Notes: generated by a model not told the origin, from the sequence alone. Shown: positions 29,141 through 37,724, counted from the stretch's first letter. The stretch is DNA of 64,000 nucleotides from Shinella kummerowiae (GCF_009827055.1 NZ_WUMK01000006.1:372001-436000); one strand, 5' to 3'. Numbers and translations: made by a program.

Positions 29141-30023
29141 AGAGCGGCCTCCCGTCATGCGCGGTCTCGCCATCGGCATAGCCATAGGTGAAGTCGCTGC
29201 CGGGCATATGCGGAAAGCCCTTGAAACTCAGCCCGTTGGCGAATTTCGTCCGGCAGGTCGAGAACCGCTTGTCGCACCCCGCCGTCACCAGCATCGTGTC
29301 GCCAACCGCAACACCGGCCGGCACCGGCAGCCAGAAGGTCAGCTCGTCCGCGCCGCCCGCCTTGCGCTGGTCCTCGATATCCACAGTCAGCCCATTTGCC
29401 GCGCCGCTCATGAAGAGCAGTACGCCATAACGAAAAAACCGCTCGGCAAAGGCAGAAAGCCCGCTGACGCGGATATGCATGTCGTCCAGCACCGCGCTCA
29501 CCATGGCCGTCGCGCGAAAATCCGGCGAGGCGATGTTCACGCCGCACCTGCTGTCACCCAGCACCGCATCACAGCGATGCCCGTAGATGCGCCCGCGCAC
29601 CTGGTCGAGCGCATGCGTCAAACGCCGCAGTTCCGCGCGAAAAAGCCCGCCCTCGCGCCGTACCTCGCCAAGTTCGGCGGTGCGCAGCAGCAGCCACTGC
29701 GATGGATCCTGCCAGTTGACCGTATAGGCCTCGACCTTCGCCCCGTCGTAACGCCCGGCCGAAAGGTCCTCCATGCGGATCGCCTCGGCGGAAAAACCAC
29801 CGGACACATCGCCGCCCTCGGCGGAAAGCCCGCCCTTGTCCTCGACCTCGCTTCCCTCGAAACCGCTCGCCGCCAGATAGTCCATCCCGCCAAAGGAGAG
29901 ATTGCGGTCGTGATCGGTAAAACCCATCACCGCGCCATCGCGCCGCGTCACCTTCCAGGCGTGGCAGAGCGTCGTCACCCCGCCATCGAGATGGGCCTGC
30001 AAGCCGGCCGGTATGGTCCTCAT
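29133..30023 (-). CDS. GTA DUF2163 tail-tip protein (gp13)
   Basis: This 296-residue protein of the phage BR0599/DUF2163 family starts MRTIPAGLQAHLDGGVTTL. The C-terminal domain has a Cys cluster (GHRCDAVLGDSRCGVN and AGCDKRFSTCRTKFAN) that binds an iron-sulphur cluster in the RcGTA structure. It forms part of the baseplate. It overlaps gp12 by four bases. Confidence 0.92.
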   Translation of the reverse strand: MRTIPAGLQAHLDGGVTTLCHAWKVTRRDGAVMGFTDHDRNLSFGGMDYLAASGFEGSEVEDKGGLSAEGGDVSGGFSAEAIRMEDLSAGRYDGAKVEAYTVNWQDPSQWLLLRTAELGEVRREGGLFRAELRRLTHALDQVRGRIYGHRCDAVLGDSRCGVNIASPDFRATAMVSAVLDDMHIRVSGLSAFAERFFRYGVLLFMSGAANGLTVDIEDQRKAGGADELTFWLPVPAGVAVGDTMLVTAGCDKRFSTCRTKFANGLSFKGFPHMPGSDFTYGYADGETAHDGRPLYE

Positions 30024-30658
30024 GGCTTGATCTCCACCAGCGGAATGGAGGGGATGCGGCCGGCGTTGAATTGCGCCAGGTCGATATCGATCCGGTCCGT
30101 GTCGAAACGCACCGGCACGTCAAATTCGAAGCCGGCGCGGATGATGCCCGAGGCGGGTATCTTGCCCGGCTTGAAGGTCACGGTTCCAAGCACCGGATCC
30201 ACCGTGAAATCCGCTGGCGGCACCGCGCTCCCCGCCACGGAAACGACCACCGTCGCCGCCAAAGGCTTTTCGATCACCCGCACGGTTTCGCCGCCCGCAT
30301 CCGCATAGCGTTTTACCAGCTGGAACACCGCCGTCACCCCGTTTCCGGTACCGATGATCTGATCGCCGACACCAATGGCGGCACCCGGCGCACAGGATTT
30401 GTGATCCACCGGATCGCGAAAGCGGAACCCGTAAAACTGCCCCGCCCGCGCCTCGAAAAAGGCGAGCACGGCATAAAGGTCCTCGACCGAGCGCACGCCG
30501 GAACCGGCGTCATAGCGCCGCCGCGCATCCTGCCAGCGCCGGTTGCGGTTTTCCCGTCCGTTGGAAAGGCTGACGATATCCGTCCGCCGCACCGGGCCGC
30601 CGCTGGTGCCGAGCGCCACGCGCAGCGGAAACCGCACCTCGTGAAATCCTGCCGCCAT
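30020..30658 (-). CDS. GTA DUF2460 distal tail protein (gp12)
   Basis: The product has 212 residues with the family hallmark of an N-terminal FHEVRFPLRVALGTSGGPVR strand pair and the FEARAGQFYGFRFRDPVDHK segment. It is the distal tail/tail-tip adaptor in GTA particles. It overlaps gp13 by four bases and follows gp11 after 9 nt. Confidence 0.92.
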   Translation of the reverse strand: MAAGFHEVRFPLRVALGTSGGPVRRTDIVSLSNGRENRNRRWQDARRRYDAGSGVRSVEDLYAVLAFFEARAGQFYGFRFRDPVDHKSCAPGAAIGVGDQIIGTGNGVTAVFQLVKRYADAGGETVRVIEKPLAATVVVSVAGSAVPPADFTVDPVLGTVTFKPGKIPASGIIRAGFEFDVPVRFDTDRIDIDLAQFNAGRIPSIPLVEIKP

Positions 30659-30667
30659 GTCCGGTCC

Positions 30668-31303
30668 TCACAAGCTGCGCTGGCCACGCCCGACAGCGCG
30701 GGTCAGCATGGCTGCAATCTGGCCCTCGGACTTGCGGAAACTCGCGGCGTCCTGTGCCGTCACGTTGAAGACGATGCGCGGCCCGCTGCCACCATCGGCC
30801 GCCGCCACGCCGAGCGCGTCGTCCGGCCCGCGCTGCAAGGGCTGGATCGCCTCCGCCCCCGCCTCGCCCATCAATCCGACGCCACCGCCGCTGCCGAAAT
30901 AGGTCGGTGCTGCGACCACGCCACCCTTGGCGAAGGGCGTGACGCCACTTCCGGCAAACAGGGAAAGACCACCCATGCCGACAGACAGACCGCCACCAGC
31001 AGAGGCACCAGCGGCACCGCCGGAGAACATGGATGTGGCACCGCCGAGCAAGCCGGAAATGCCGGAGGTCAAAAGCCCCTGAAGCGGCTTCAGCCCGACC
31101 GAAAGCGCAATATCGCTCATGCGCAGCGCAAGACCGCGCAGCACACTATCCAGTCCCTTGCCATCCACCACCGCGCCCTTGAGCGCACTCGTCAGCGCGG
31201 CACCAAAGGAGCGCGACCGCAGGTCCAGATCGTCGAGGATCGTCGAAAGCTGTTCGGCATCCTGCAGCGTGCCGGAAAAAGGTTTGTCCCCTGCATCCGC
31301 CAT
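30668..31303 (-). CDS. GTA tail tape measure protein (gp11)
   Basis: This 211-residue protein is very short for a tape measure but matches the GTA version, in keeping with a short tail. The N-terminus is helical (LQDAEQLSTILDDLDLRSRS). A long Gly/Ala-rich hydrophobic centre follows (GLLTSGISGLLGGATSMFSG). The C-terminal PTYFGSGGGVGLMGEAGAEA motif recurs in lambda-type tape measures. Confidence 0.88.
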   Translation of the reverse strand: MADAGDKPFSGTLQDAEQLSTILDDLDLRSRSFGAALTSALKGAVVDGKGLDSVLRGLALRMSDIALSVGLKPLQGLLTSGISGLLGGATSMFSGGAAGASAGGGLSVGMGGLSLFAGSGVTPFAKGGVVAAPTYFGSGGGVGLMGEAGAEAIQPLQRGPDDALGVAAADGGSGPRIVFNVTAQDAASFRKSEGQIAAMLTRAVGRGQRSL

Positions 31304-31306
31304 GGT

Positions 31307-31525
31307 TCACTCCTTGTCATCGGAAAACGTGTCATCGGGAAAGGCGCGCATCAGCGCGTCGAAGGCTTGGCGACCCGGCGCCACCGGAGACGGCCGGATG
31401 AGACCCAGCGCATAGCCGAGCTCGCGCGGCGTCAGCGCCCAGAAATCCTTTGCAGGAAGCCGCATGCGGCAGAGGCCGGCATGAAGCGCCGCTTCCCAGG
31501 GGAAGGCCGGCGCTTCGCCGCTCAC
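31307..31525 (-). CDS. GTA tail assembly chaperone (gp10.1, rcc01693-like)
   Basis: The product has 72 residues with the family signature LCRMRLPAKDFWALTPRELGYAL. It is a small helical protein between gp10 and the tape measure, where phages encode tail assembly chaperones. It overlaps gp10 by four bases and lies 3 nt before gp11. Confidence 0.85.
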   Translation of the reverse strand: MSGEAPAFPWEAALHAGLCRMRLPAKDFWALTPRELGYALGLIRPSPVAPGRQAFDALMRAFPDDTFSDDKE

Positions 31526-31887
31526 GCCGGATGCGGCGGCGGAGGGTTTTGCGCATCCGCCTCGCCGCCCGCGCCGAACGTCGCCTCAAGCAAAGCGGCG
31601 GCGATCCGCGCAAAACCCGCCAGCCCGTCGGCCACCGCCATGCCGGCGACGTCCTCGTCGGTCAGCAGGTTGCCGCCGCCGCGCAGCCCCGCGCCGATGA
31701 TGCGGATCAGGTCGTCAGCCTTCAACCGGCCGATGGAAAACCGCTCGGCAAGCCCCGCCAGGCTGTCGACGGCGAACGCCGTCTCCAGTTCGGCCAGCGC
31801 GCCGAGCGTCAGGCACAGCACGCGGCGCTCGCCGTCGAAGATGCCCTCGATCTCGCCGCGGTGCCGGTTCGCCCGCGCGCCCATCAC
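31522..31887 (-). CDS. GTA family protein gp10
   Basis: The product has 121 residues and contains the GTA-family pattern RHRGEIEGIFDGERRVLCLTL followed by a helical region (FSIGRLKADDLIRIIGAGL). It ends with a low-complexity Pro tail. It belongs to the GTA TAC-1/gp10 family and probably assists tail assembly. It has four-base overlaps on both sides. Confidence 0.87.
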   Translation of the reverse strand: MMGARANRHRGEIEGIFDGERRVLCLTLGALAELETAFAVDSLAGLAERFSIGRLKADDLIRIIGAGLRGGGNLLTDEDVAGMAVADGLAGFARIAAALLEATFGAGGEADAQNPPPPHPA

Positions 31888-32291
31888 AGCGCCTCGAAGA
31901 CAAGCTGCCCGGCCGATTCCAGCGCGATCTCGAACACGACCTCGCCATCATGGGCGCCGGAATATTCGAGGGCCGCAATCTGGAACGGCCCGGACACCGT
32001 GCCGAAATTCGGAATGACGAGCTGCCAGTCGACGATCGTTCCGGCGAAGAACAGCGAGCGCACCAGTGTATCCGAGGTCTGGTCCTTGAAAATCCCGGTG
32101 CCGCTCACCGCCGCGCGCTGCACGCCGGCGCCGCCCAGCAATTCCCGCCAGCGCCCCGCCGAATCGCCGTCCGTCACATCGACGAGCTGGGCATTGAACG
32201 ACAGCCGCTTCGATCGCAGCCCCGCAACCGTCGTAAAACTCGCTCCATTGTCGACCTTGAGCAGCAGGTCACGCCCCTTCTGTGCCACCAT
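31884..32291 (-). CDS. GTA major tail protein (gp9, TP901-1 family)
   Basis: The product has 135 residues starting MVAQKGRDLLLKVDNG. It has the beta-rich tail-tube pattern (RSKRLSFNAQLVDVTDGDS) and the family C-terminus EVVFEIALESAGQLVFEAL. It forms the tail tube. It lies 27 nt after gp8. Confidence 0.92.
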   Translation of the reverse strand: MVAQKGRDLLLKVDNGASFTTVAGLRSKRLSFNAQLVDVTDGDSAGRWRELLGGAGVQRAAVSGTGIFKDQTSDTLVRSLFFAGTIVDWQLVIPNFGTVSGPFQIAALEYSGAHDGEVVFEIALESAGQLVFEAL

Positions 32292-32318
32292 GGCGAAATC
32301 CTTTCCGTGAGATTGAGG

Positions 32319-32726
32319 TTAGCTGTCCGGCTCCGTCACCGCCCGGAACCGCATGTCCGCCCGGTGGAAACGGGACTTCCCGTCGCGCCGGAGCTGGGTA
32401 TCGCTATGAAAGAGCAGCACGAGGTGATGGCCGGAAAGCGTGAGCGCCGCATCGTGCAGCGCCATCCGCACCGCCGCGGCGATCGCCTGCACCTGCCTGT
32501 GTCCCGCCGCCTCGGACCAGGCCTCCAACGTGACGGTGTGTTCCTCGCCCGGCTCGCTCGCCGTCGAATGATCCAGACTGTCGATGCCGGCGATCACCAC
32601 CAGCGGCGCGGCCGCTTCGGAGAGCCGGCGGTCCGTGATGCCGTTCACGCCGACAAGCGCCGTCAACGCTGCGTCCCCCGAAAGCCGGGCAAAGATCGCC
32701 TTCTGCAGGGCGGAAGCCGCGCTCAT
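32319..32726 (-). CDS. GTA DUF3168 tail terminator protein (gp8)
   Basis: The product has 135 residues. DUF3168 features are seen in LQKAIFARLSGDAALTALVG and HTVTLEAWSEAAGHRQVQAI. In GTA and phage it terminates the tail tube at the head side. It overlaps gp7 by four bases. Confidence 0.9.
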   Translation of the reverse strand: MSAASALQKAIFARLSGDAALTALVGVNGITDRRLSEAAAPLVVIAGIDSLDHSTASEPGEEHTVTLEAWSEAAGHRQVQAIAAAVRMALHDAALTLSGHHLVLLFHSDTQLRRDGKSRFHRADMRFRAVTEPDS

Positions 32727-33055
32727 GACTTGATCTCCTCGCAGTCGCAGAGCACATAGCGCCCCGCCTCGTCCGGATCGCGGAACGCACGGATTGCAAA
32801 AAGTCGCGCCCCCTTGCGCAGCCGCATGCCGCCAACGAGATCATCTCGCCAGCGCAGCCAGATGCGGTGCGTCACCGTCACCGGCACAGCGCCCGCCGCC
32901 TCGTCCGCCTTGGCAACGACCGGCTCGATGCGCGCCCACAGCGACGCCAGCGCAGAAAAACTCCGCGTCACGCCGCCCTGCCCGTCCGGCACGTCGACCG
33001 GCCGCTCCAGCACAAGCCGCACCGAAAGCCGGCCGGGATCGATGATCCGCGCCAT
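32723..33055 (-). CDS. GTA head-tail adaptor (gp7)
   Basis: The product has 110 residues from the ATG at 33055, whose ATGA overlaps the gp6 stop. The family features are RLSVRLVLERPVDVPDGQGG, LASLWARIEPV, and the C-terminal RLFAIRAFRDPDEAGRYVL. It is the head-closure/stopper protein. Confidence 0.9.
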   Translation of the reverse strand: MARIIDPGRLSVRLVLERPVDVPDGQGGVTRSFSALASLWARIEPVVAKADEAAGAVPVTVTHRIWLRWRDDLVGGMRLRKGARLFAIRAFRDPDEAGRYVLCDCEEIKS

Positions 33056-33624
33056 CAGAGCCTCCGCATGCAATGGGGGGCGATCAGCCGGTCGTAGCCC
33101 TGCGGCACCGCGCCCGGCTGCTCGTCGAGAGAAAGCACGCCCCGCAGTTCGAACATCGCCGCGACATGCAGCAGCAGCGCGCGCTTCAGCGTGTCCGGCA
33201 CATCCGCGCCGCTCTCGCCGAAGCCGGCCGTGAAATCGATCTCGATGCCGTTGAGCGCCCGCATCGTCGCCGGCCGCTCGGGCAGGATCAGCCGGGCCGG
33301 CCGCGCCGCGCCATCCAGCAGGTATCCAGCCACATCCGCCGCGACGGGATCGCCCAGCGCATCGTAAACCGTCACCGTTTCAATGGTTTGCACCGGCCCC
33401 CTGGCAATCTGAGTCACCTTGTTCTCGGGCCAGTCGTCGAGATAGAGCCGCAACGGACGAACGATCAGGCAAAGCCCCGTCTGCCCTTCCAGATGGTCGC
33501 GCGCCGTGCGGATCAGCGCCGACAGCAGCGCATCTTCGTCGCCCGTCTCGAGGCGCAAATGGGCCTTCGCCTCGGCAAGCGTGATCGGCTCCGCCAGCGG
33601 CGGCAACAGTTCGGCGATGGTCAT
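33055..33624 (-). CDS. GTA head-tail connector (gp6)
   Basis: The product has 189 residues. EPITLAEAKAHLRLETGDED is the family N-terminus, RTARDHLEGQTGLCLI follows, and the C-terminal FELRGVLSLDEQPG segment ends in the connector helix. It forms the adaptor ring under the portal. A repeat element and terminator-like hairpin separate it from the capsid gene, so it may need its own promoter or depend on read-through. Confidence 0.9.
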   Translation of the reverse strand: MTIAELLPPLAEPITLAEAKAHLRLETGDEDALLSALIRTARDHLEGQTGLCLIVRPLRLYLDDWPENKVTQIARGPVQTIETVTVYDALGDPVAADVAGYLLDGAARPARLILPERPATMRALNGIEIDFTAGFGESGADVPDTLKRALLLHVAAMFELRGVLSLDEQPGAVPQGYDRLIAPHCMRRL

Positions 33625-33735
33625 GATCGTCCTGTCCGATGGAGAAAGGGATGCGGGCGCGGCCGGGAGGAAAACCGCGCCCGCGGCACCAGCGGCAGGG
33701 AGCGGCCGCCGGTGCGAGGGGAAATGTGAAAACGC

Positions 33736-33763
33736 AAAAAAGAGCCTCGACCTTGCAGTCGAG
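33736..33763 (-). terminator. terminator-like hairpin between capsid gp5 and gp6
   Basis: CTCGAC (33746-33751) pairs with GTCGAG (33758-33763). On the minus strand the stem is followed by GCTC and then six T (complement of the A-run at 33736-33741). It would reduce transcription of the connector and tail genes relative to capsid if active. Confidence 0.5.
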
Positions 33764-33768
33764 CACCT

Positions 33769-33903
33769 ACCTCCCCCTTGAGGGGGGAGGTCGCCGCGGA
33801 GCGGCGGGTGGGGGTGATCCCATCCGCACCATCGTCACTTATCGAGAGGCTGCGTCACCCCACCCCGGAGCTTCGCTCCGACCCTCCCCCTCAAGGGGAG
33901 GGT
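33769..33903. repeat. rhizobial palindromic mosaic repeat, about 135 bp
   Basis: An ACCTCCCCC-TTGA-GGGGGGAGGT palindrome on the left and an ACCCTCCCC-CTCAA-GGGGAGGGT palindrome on the right enclose smaller hairpins (GCCGCGGAGCGGC and CGGAGCTTCGCTCCG). The whole unit therefore has imperfect overall dyad symmetry. Short multi-palindrome intergenic elements of this kind are widespread in rhizobial genomes. It lies between gp6 and gp5 within the GTA cluster. Confidence 0.75.
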
Positions 33904-33943
33904 AACGTGCTGCGTACGATCCAACCCCTGAAGTGAGGAAACC

Positions 33944-35194
33944 TCAGCTCGCCGCGAACTTCACCAGCTTGATCGCCTCGAAGTTCTGCACCCCGCCGCC
34001 GACGCGCTTGGTCGTGTAGAACAGCACGTAGGGTTTTGCGGAATACGGGTCGCGCAGCACGCGCACGCCGGTGCGGTCGACGACGAGATAGCCGGAGCGG
34101 AAATCACCGAAGGCGATCGAAAAGCTGTCGGCGGCGACGTCCGGCATGTCCTCGGCTTCGGCGATGGCAAAGCCGAGCAGCGACGCCGGCTGGCCGGCTG
34201 AAGCCGGCGGGCGCCACAGGTAGTTGCCGTCGGCATCCTTGAACTTGCGGATCGCCCCTTGCGTCTTGCGGTTCATCACGAAGGTGCCGTTCTGCCGGTG
34301 CCCGGCCTTCAGCGCATAGATCGTGTCGAACAGCGTGTCGGACGGGTTGCTCGCCTTGAAGGCGCCGGCGGCACCGGTGGCGATGTAGCCGATATTGCCC
34401 CAGCTCCAGCTCGCCTCGGCGACGTTGGTATAGCTGAGAAAACCCTTCGGCTTGTTGATGCCGTCGCCGGAGACGAACGCGGTGCCCTCCTGCTCGCCGA
34501 AGACGATGTCGATCTCCGAGGCGATCCAGCTTTCCACATCCACCGCCGCATCGTCGAGCAGAGCCGGGGTCGCGGCCGGCATGGCGTAGAGTTCCATGGT
34601 CGGGAAGGAGAGTTCGGCAAGCTGCGCATTGCCGGTCTGCGGGCGTGCCGCGGTTTCCGCCACCCAGCCCGCCGCCATGCCGGTCGTCGCAAACGGCTTC
34701 TTCAGCACCGTGCCGGACACCTGGCGCACGGTCGCAAGCGCGCGGATCGGCGAGGCGGCGGACAGTCGGCGGCCAATTTCCGTGTCGGTTTCCGGCGGCA
34801 CGAGGTAACCGCCGTCGGCCGCAGAGCCCACCGACATGGCCTTGCCCTCCAGCGCCCGCAGGGCCCCGTCGTCGCCGCGGCGCATATAGGCGGAGAAGGC
34901 CGCCTTGTGTTCGGCAACCTCGAGACTGCCGTCGCCACTGCCGCCGAGTGCCGGGCGCGCCTTCTTCAGCGCCAGCTGGTCGAGCACCCGCTTCTGTTCG
35001 TCCATCGCGCGGTTGATGCGGTCCACCTTGTCGCGCGTCACCACGTCGGCGGTCATCTTCTGCTCGATTTCGCCGAGCCGGCGCTCGTTCGTCTCCTTGA
35101 AGGCCTCGAAGGCCTCCATGAAGTCGTCGAAGGCAGCGGTCATGGTTTCCGGCACGGCCTTGATTTCCGGCGCGGTCTTCTGGATCTCCGTCAT
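33944..35194 (-). CDS. GTA HK97-type major capsid protein (gp5)
   Basis: The product has 416 residues from the ATG at 35194, with GGAG nine bases upstream. The N-terminal helical delta/scaffold region (about 1-110) contains AAFDDFMEAFEAFKETNERR. The capsid fold follows: GGYLVPPETDTEIGRRLSAA, WVAETAARPQTGNAQLAELS, and the C-terminal KPYVLFYTTKRVGGGVQNFE. Protease cleavage is expected near the end of the scaffold. Confidence 0.94.
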   Translation of the reverse strand: MTEIQKTAPEIKAVPETMTAAFDDFMEAFEAFKETNERRLGEIEQKMTADVVTRDKVDRINRAMDEQKRVLDQLALKKARPALGGSGDGSLEVAEHKAAFSAYMRRGDDGALRALEGKAMSVGSAADGGYLVPPETDTEIGRRLSAASPIRALATVRQVSGTVLKKPFATTGMAAGWVAETAARPQTGNAQLAELSFPTMELYAMPAATPALLDDAAVDVESWIASEIDIVFGEQEGTAFVSGDGINKPKGFLSYTNVAEASWSWGNIGYIATGAAGAFKASNPSDTLFDTIYALKAGHRQNGTFVMNRKTQGAIRKFKDADGNYLWRPPASAGQPASLLGFAIAEAEDMPDVAADSFSIAFGDFRSGYLVVDRTGVRVLRDPYSAKPYVLFYTTKRVGGGVQNFEAIKLVKFAAS

Positions 35195-35208
35195 GCTTGT
35201 CGTCTCCG

Positions 35209-35766
35209 TTAGCGTTTCATCATCCGGGCTGCCCGGCGCATGGTGCGCACGAGCTCCGTTTCCCGGTCGCGGAACCACCGCGCATTCTTCACGTTCGACA
35301 CCCGCGCCGAGGGCAGCATGGGGAAGGTGACGATCGAGATTTCCCACAGGTCCGCCTCCAGGATGCGGCGCACGCCGCTTGCCCGGTCGGTCTTCGAACG
35401 CACCGTCTGGAAGCCGATGGAAAGCCCGTCGAGCGCGCCTGACTTCATGAGGTTGAGCACTTCGCGGGCCCTCGTCACGCCGGGCGACAGCACGCCCTCG
35501 ACATAGAGGCCGCGCGCATCCTCGCGGATCGCCCGCCAGCGACCGATCGGCTCGGCCGGATCGTGCTGGAACAGCATGCGCACGCCAGCGGCGCCCCGCT
35601 TTTGCAGCGAGCGGACAAAGGCGCCGGGCGCGATTGCGTCCTTGCCGAGGTCCACCTCGCCGAACAGGCTGGCATAGCCGGAAAACACCCCGTCGCCCGA
35701 AACGCCCGACAGCGTCAGATCGGCATATTTCTTCGTCCGCCAGACCGGCAGGTCTTCGGTAATCAT
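35209..35766 (-). CDS. GTA prohead protease (gp4)
   Basis: This 185-residue HK97-type prohead protease has the family segments FSGYASLFGEVDLGKDAIAP, MLFQHDPAEPIGRW (His of the catalytic set), and LDGLSIGFQTVRSK (Ser), then EADLWEISIVTFPMLPSARV. It cleaves the capsid scaffold. It lies 14 nt before gp5. Confidence 0.93.
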   Translation of the reverse strand: MITEDLPVWRTKKYADLTLSGVSGDGVFSGYASLFGEVDLGKDAIAPGAFVRSLQKRGAAGVRMLFQHDPAEPIGRWRAIREDARGLYVEGVLSPGVTRAREVLNLMKSGALDGLSIGFQTVRSKTDRASGVRRILEADLWEISIVTFPMLPSARVSNVKNARWFRDRETELVRTMRRAARMMKR

Positions 35767-35816
35767 TGGTCTCTCCGATGATGTGAAAGGGGAGGATAGG
35801 CAGTCGCCAATGAGCC

Positions 35817-35905
35817 GTAGGCAGTAGGGTGTGGCGAGTGGCGGCGAGCGGAAGCCATCCCCGCCCCTACTGCCTACTGGCTACTGGCTACTGCCTATTG
35901 CCTCA
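35817..35905. repeat. heptamer tandem repeat with 13-bp inverted repeat
   Basis: GTAGGCAGTAGGG at 35817-35829 is the exact reverse complement of CCCTACTGCCTAC at 35865-35877. From 35871 there are five tandem heptamers: TGCCTAC, TGGCTAC, TGGCTAC, TGCCTAT, TGCCTCA. The last ones run into the 3' end of the DUF6107 gene. The array separates gp4 from DUF6107. Confidence 0.7.
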
Positions 35906-36203
35906 TCCGCTCCGCCACCCGCGCCAGAACGCCGAGCCCCCACCAGGCCGAAAGGCTTGCCGCCGCCGAGCCGGTCAGCAGCACCTCGGCCGACCCGAGA
36001 TAGCCGGCGATGCCGAGCCGCACCGCAATCCACAGCCCCACCGGGCCACCGAAGACGAGGCCGCAGGCAAGGCCGGTAAAGAACCGGCTGGCCGCCTCGC
36101 GGCGGCTTTTCGGCAGCAGATAGATGAGGGAGACGGCGGCCCCTGCCGACGCTCCGAGCACACGGGCCGTCCACAGCCCGCCATCGTTTCCGAAGTCAGC
36201 CAT
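35895..36203 (-). CDS. DUF6107-family GTA-associated membrane protein
   Basis: The product has 102 residues from the ATG at 36203 (AAAGGC upstream). Up to three hydrophobic segments are visible (RVLGASAGAAVSLIYLLP, FFTGLACGLVFGGPVGLWIA, AAASLSAWWGLGVLA). The family is found in rhizobial GTA clusters between portal and protease; its role is unknown. The stop codon lies inside a heptamer repeat array, so the C-terminus may vary among strains. Confidence 0.75.
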   Translation of the reverse strand: MADFGNDGGLWTARVLGASAGAAVSLIYLLPKSRREAASRFFTGLACGLVFGGPVGLWIAVRLGIAGYLGSAEVLLTGSAAASLSAWWGLGVLARVAERMRQ

Positions 36204-36563
36204 TGTTAAGCCTTTCAGATTATTATGGAAATTCAGAATGCCCAGCCACAGGCATGCAAAACCGCCGCCTCGTGCAGAGCCGGGCGGCGGCAATCCGCGA
36301 GTCTTTAGAGTCGCTTGCGCCCTTTTGCTCAAAAACAGAATCGGCCTCTTCACAACCGATTCCGAAGATCGGCAAGATGATTCAGCGAGGCCTCATAGAG
36401 CGCTGTTCTTTCGATCTTTTTTAACCCATCCCGCCTGAAGTCGCGGCCGTTTCAGACGATCTCGCAGCCCGGCGCTTGACGCATCCCCAGTGGTAAAAAT
36501 AGGTGATGCAACCGTCATGATGACGGCCAGCAGTCCGCGGCCATCTGGCTCGGGCTGCGCCCA
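36204..36563. other. 360-bp non-coding gap inside the GTA cluster with GANTC cluster
   Basis: No convincing ORF is seen. It contains four GANTC sites in 76 bp (36308, 36338, 36358, 36379 starts). An inverted repeat GAATCGG (36338-36344)/CCGATTC (36356-36362) carries two of them. AT-rich runs suit a promoter for DUF6107-gp4-gp5 on the minus strand, but no clear -35/-10 pair was identified. Confidence 0.4.
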
Positions 36564-37724
36564 TCAGTAACCGACGGCCTGCCGCTTCTCGTCGTCGCTG
36601 AGAAACGCCGCAGCCCCCACCCGCGCCCACAGTTCGGATCGTTCCGTCGAGAGCCCGCTCACCTGGTCGAGATCGGGCACCAGGCGCAGCGCCGTTTGCC
36701 CCTCTTCCGAAAACCAGGTCGCGAAGGACGCCGCCGTGCGGGTCACCAGCGGCAGCACGGTCAGCCGCCAGAAGGCCCGGTTGGCCTCCTGATAATTGGC
36801 ATAGGTCGCATCGCCCGGAATGCCGATCAGCATGGGCGGCACACCGAAGGCGAGCGCGATGTCGCGCGCGGCACCATTCTTCGCCTCGACGAAATCCATT
36901 TCGCGGGGCGACAGCCCCATCGCCTTCCAGTCGAGCCCGCCTTCCAGCAGCATCGGCCGCCCGGCGCGCACCGCGCCGGAATAGCCCTCCTCCAGTTCCG
37001 CCTTCAGCCGGTCATACTGGTCGGGCGTCAGGTTGCCGCCCTCCTTCGGCTGGTAGACCAGCGCGCCGGAAGGCCGCGCCGAATTGTCGAGCAGCGCCTT
37101 GTTCCAGATCGCCGCCGCATTGGAGAGGTCGAGCGCCATCGAAGCGGCCTCGAGCGGCGCAAAGCCCAGCCGGTCGTCAAGCGGATGGAACAGCCGCAGA
37201 TGCAGGATCGCCTGCCCTTCGCCTACCCCGTCGCCGACACCATGCCGGCGCACATGGTTGCCGGTGCGGTATTCATAGGCCTCCGGCCAGCCATCCCGCC
37301 CCTCGATGATCCGCACCCGGTCGGGCCGCAGCAGATGCAGCTCCCGCAACTCCTCCCCCACCCGCACGCCTTCGACGAAAGCGTTGCCGGACAGCAGGAG
37401 ATGCCCGTACAGCGTCTCGAAAAAATCCATGCCCGCCATGCGCCCGTTCGGCCGGGCGAGAAGGGCCAGCCGAAAATCCTCCGGCCGCTCGGTCTCGCCC
37501 TCATAGGCGAGCCAGGGCACCGAACCGGCGGCTTCCGCAATCATGCGCACCGCCCGATGTGCCACCGGGTTCCGCATGAACCCTTCGCGGGCAAGCGATG
37601 CATAGGCGCGGCTCGACCAGTGCGCCCGGCCCTCCGCCGTCAGGGTGAGCACACCCGAGGCCTTGGTTTCGGGCACGGCGGAAACCCCGGCGCGCCGCCA
37701 GGGCAGGAAAGATGAAAATCGCAT
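36564..37724 (-). CDS. GTA HK97-type portal protein (gp3)
   Basis: This 386-residue portal has the family landmarks VAHRAVRMIAEAAGSVPWLA, LLSGNAFVEGVRVGEELREL and LGFAPLEAASMALDLSNAAA. It also has the clip/crown region ALAFGVPPMLIGIPGDATYA and NYQEANRAFWRLTVLPLV. It forms the dodecameric DNA gate. The ATG at 37724 has AGGA seven bases upstream. Confidence 0.94.
   Translation of the reverse strand: MRFSSFLPWRRAGVSAVPETKASGVLTLTAEGRAHWSSRAYASLAREGFMRNPVAHRAVRMIAEAAGSVPWLAYEGETERPEDFRLALLARPNGRMAGMDFFETLYGHLLLSGNAFVEGVRVGEELRELHLLRPDRVRIIEGRDGWPEAYEYRTGNHVRRHGVGDGVGEGQAILHLRLFHPLDDRLGFAPLEAASMALDLSNAAAIWNKALLDNSARPSGALVYQPKEGGNLTPDQYDRLKAELEEGYSGAVRAGRPMLLEGGLDWKAMGLSPREMDFVEAKNGAARDIALAFGVPPMLIGIPGDATYANYQEANRAFWRLTVLPLVTRTAASFATWFSEEGQTALRLVPDLDQVSGLSTERSELWARVGAAAFLSDDEKRQAVGY

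Noticed and set aside
26447-29191. 914-codon plus-strand frame across GTA gp15/gp14
   Set aside because: Shadow of gp15; Arg/Pro/His-rich and lacking any motif.
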